Shown here piece after piece: positions 61,023 to 64,000 of a stretch of 64,000 nucleotides of DNA (position 1 is its first letter; each line of letters opens with the position of its first letter). Both the position numbers and the translations under genes were made by a program. Location: NCBI GenBank assembly GCA_016748015.1, contig JAAOMT010000223.1:62752-126751 (forward strand). Direction: 5' to 3'. Origin of the DNA: Geosiphon pyriformis (Eukaryota; Glomeromycota; Glomeromycetes; Archaeosporales; Geosiphonaceae). The notes under the pieces were generated by a model. That model saw only the letters and a list, made by a program, of their open reading frames with translations, searched no databases and was not told the origin of the DNA.

Positions 61023-64000
61023 ATGTTTTCAAACTTGAGCAACTTGAAGGGTCGCTTGAATAATGGTCTCCAACAAGTTGCACAACAACGTGAAAGATTA
61101 GCCGATTCCAATGAAGAAAATGCTTCAAATAATCCTAATGCTGGTTACTTTCCTTCTGTTCGGCGTAGTCTCGTGAAGAATTTGAGAGCTGCAAGTTCCC
61201 AACTTTCAATTAACGAGGAAATCGGCTCGGAAGGTGATGATGAGGAAAAAGTAGGGGAAGGTGAAGAGGAGAAAGTTAAGGATATAAATTATGACTCGTT
61301 ACCTGAAGAAGTTCGACTGAAACTGGCAAAATTGAAAAAATATGAGGCTCGGGTTCCAGGTACGTCACAGATTATGTTAATTTTCTAAAACCTATTGATT
61401 AAATCAATTTTTGTTTTGGTAATAGTTTTAAAAAAATCCTATGATAAGTTGGTTAGTGAGAAAAAAGCGATTGAAGAGGTTTTAAAAAAGAATACAGATT
61501 TAGATGGGATAACAGATGTGGAAGCGTTTGAAGCACATCTGAAAAATTTAATTGTTAGGAGTGAGGTTCTTATTACAAAATTTCCTTTTCGAAAGTATCG
61601 TTGATCAGATCAGAAAACTCTATATTCTAATAGCCAATCAAATTTATTACTTTAATCCCCAAATATAGATGTCAATGGAAGAGATAAAAAGGCTAACCCA
61701 AGATTATGATGGTAAGTTTAAATGAGTCAAATTTTGTTTATATTTACTTTTCATTTATTCACCCATTTATTCTCGACTCTAGAGCAAAACCAACAATTGG
61801 AAAAATTGCATGAAATTCATAAAATAGAAGCTTCTTCCCAATCCGAAATTATCGAAGGACTTCAGAATAAACTAGAAAAACAGCAAGAGGTATGTTAAAT
61901 TAGAGAATAATAAGTTTACGACGGGTCTAGTTAAATTTATTAATTTCAAGTTTTCTAAATTTATTTATAGGAACTGATCGAATTGAAGAATAAATTAGAA
62001 TCTAGCGCAAAAATGAGTGAATCTCTTCAAGTAGCCCAAAATTTTGAAGATCGAACTGAGGAGCAAGATCAAGAAAAATATGAAGTACATCGCACAGAAA
62101 TCGATAGCATCAAAACTGAATACGAATCAAAGATTGAGGAGCTTGAGCGACGCATTGATTCGATGCTTAGAAGTCAGGAATTAAGCCAGGCTAAACAGGA
62201 GAAAGAAATTGAAAATTTAAATACAATGACATTCACAATTGAGCAGTTGCATCAGAACATCGAAAGTTATCGTGAAAAAGTAGAACAACTAGAAAAGGAA
62301 AAATCATCAATAATTGAAGAATTACAATCAGCAAAGCAGAAAAAGCATATTGAGGATCTAGAAATTTCTACCGGTATATTAACGACTCCTATCGACGAGA
62401 AAGATAAAAACCTAATCAAACTGCAATCTGAAAAAGAAGAAATTTCCTCTTCATTTAAAGAAATATCAGAGTCGACTATAGATTGTATGAAAGCCCAAGT
62501 TTCAGAAATTGAAGAAAGCCGAGACACAACATCACAATCAACACAAACTAACGAAGAACTTGTCAAAAAGGACGATCTCATGATTTTGAATGAAGAATTA
62601 AAGTCCTCAAATCAACGTATCAATGAACTTTTGAAAGAACGTGATGAACTAATTAATGGGAAAGATAAATTAATTCAAGATTTAGAGAAATCTCAGGCAA
62701 GATTTATTAATATTTCGGTGGAATTGGATCGATCAAAGGAGAAATTAACTTTAAAAGAGAAAAACTATCGACTGCTCGAATCAGATATTACTCAACTTCA
62801 TAGTGCAAAAACTACTGCGTTAGAAAAATTATCTGATGTTGAATCTCGATTAAATATTTCCATGTCTCGTGAAAGAGAACTCAAAGACTCTATATCGATA
62901 GCTAAAGCCACCATAAACGACCATAACTCTGAAATTGCAAATTTACAAAAGCAGCATACTGAGGAAAAGGAAAAGCATAACAAATCCCTTTCAGTTGTGA
63001 AAAATCTAAAGCAAAAAATTACGGTATTGGAAGAAGAAAACCGTGAACTGAGTGAAGAAATTGTTCGATTTCAAGATTCAATAGCGAACATCGAGCAAAC
63101 CTCGAGTCAAACATTGAAACAAGAGACAGCTCGCTTAAATAAGGAAATCACAGCTAAGTCGGCACAAATCACTCGACTCGAGTCAATTAGCGGAAAGTTA
63201 CGCGAGGAAAAGGATTCTTTGTTTGATCAATACCAAATTAAAGAAGCGGAATTCGAATCATCACAATCGTTGCTGGAAAATTTACAGCATCGTACTACCG
63301 AATTGACCCATCAGTTAAAGGAATGCGAGGAACGAGCACAAGCTATGGAAGAAGAGTTATCGGATAAGAAACGATCGGATAAAGAAAAATCCAAAGAATT
63401 GGAAACTCTAAAAATCAAATTTATGGAGATCAAAAGCGAATCAGAAAAGAAAATCTCCTCATTACAGAAACAAGTCGAAGATTTCAAATTGGCTAGGGAC
63501 AATGCTGAACAAGAATTATCGATTGTTCAACATATGGTCGAAAACAGAGAAGAGGAAGCCAATGTTGCATTGAGAAAATATAGAGAAGAAGATGGTCGAA
63601 TTCAAATGTTAGAATTTGAAAATAGGTCCTTGAAAGAACAAGCTGTTAAATTGGAGGAAACAATTAATGGTTTGCGCACTGAAATTGGAATTTTAGAGAC
63701 CAAATTGGTAAAGGAGATTTTTATACATACCTCTTTCAAGAAACTTCGCTATACTATTGTAATAAGATTGGAAAAAATCATTTATTAGAATGAATACCAT
63801 GATATAGAAACAACAGCTCAACGAGACAAGCAGCAGCATGAACAACTGCTTGAAGAATCTCGGATGCGTGAAAGTCATTTACGCACGGTAAACAAGGTAA
63901 AAGTTTTTTTTGATCGTGTGATATTTTGGGAAAAGCTTTAATGATAAAAACCACAAAAGAATCAAAATTAGCCACTTTGTCTGTATATTATCCCAAAGTA
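61023..64000 (+). CDS. Golgin-like long coiled-coil protein (3' end beyond the window)
   Basis: Exons in phase: 61023-61359, 61426-61565, 61669-61711, 61783-61889, 61971-63669 (or later), 63808-63896, then on past the edge. The N-terminus MFSNLSNLKGRLNNGLQQVA is the style of golgin starts, followed by an acidic linker (EIGSEGDDEEKVGEGEEEK) and PEEVRLKLAKLKKYEARV. After that it is heptad-type coiled coil for over 650 residues (LEKLHEIHKIEASSQSEIIE, VKNLKQKITVLEEENRELSE). The GRIP or GRAB domain that would name it (Imh1, GCC-type or Rud3) lies outside the window. Golgins tether vesicles at the Golgi. The donor of exon 5 is uncertain: GTTTGC at 63670 keeps phase with the next exon, whereas the better GTAAAG at 63708 does not. 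Divergent from a RabGAP. Confidence 0.82.

Overview
This is eukaryotic nuclear DNA, most likely from an arbuscular mycorrhizal fungus (Glomeromycotina, Rhizophagus-like). I infer this from the very AT-rich intergenic DNA, the dense short GT-AG introns, and the mix of conserved fungal housekeeping genes with families expanded in those fungi: Sel1-repeat proteins, zinc-ribbon kinases, TLDc proteins and coiled-coil kinase-like proteins. Species is not proven. There are two assembly gaps, 4305-5201 and 28068-28876. No tRNA, rRNA or CRISPR array was recognised.

Two compartments alternate. Positions 1-28,000 are a repeat-rich, AT-rich desert with decayed material: a probable LINE relic (about 490-3570), a truncated coiled-coil kinase-like gene (4100-5727), a Tc1/mariner relic (5748-6556), a 1.08-kb hAT-like element with GC-rich ends (9599-10678) sitting next to a TLDc fragment (10683-11023), an intact five-exon paralogue of the kinase-like gene (13384-15457), and broken Sel1-repeat and zinc-ribbon kinase genes (17395-19920). 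A second desert lies at 53,400-57,000.

From about 28.9 to 53.4 kb is a gene-dense island, all intron-rich: Obg GTPase (-), G-protein gamma (+), ASH2 (-), TIM17 (+), a lectin/CipC-like fusion (+), ribosomal L36e (-), ribosomal S30e (-), SR protein kinase (-), an orphan three-exon gene (-), an intronless orphan (+), PP6/Sit4 phosphatase (-), CGR1 (+), TilS (+) and a CoA-binding protein (-). From 57.0 kb to the right edge a divergent pair encodes a Gyp5-like TBC RabGAP (-) and a golgin-like coiled-coil protein (+, runs off the window), both membrane-traffic functions sharing a 0.7-kb promoter region.

Exon structures were read by hand from splice signals, reading-frame phase and family similarity. 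Most close exactly in phase, including genes made of exons too small to stand out as open frames (G gamma, L36e, S30e, PP6, TIM17, the three-exon orphan). There are no operons; shared features are divergent promoters (Obg/G gamma, ASH2/TIM17, GYP5/golgin) and convergent ends. The least familiar content is the coiled-coil kinase-like family, two orphan genes, and the lectin/CipC-like fusion.
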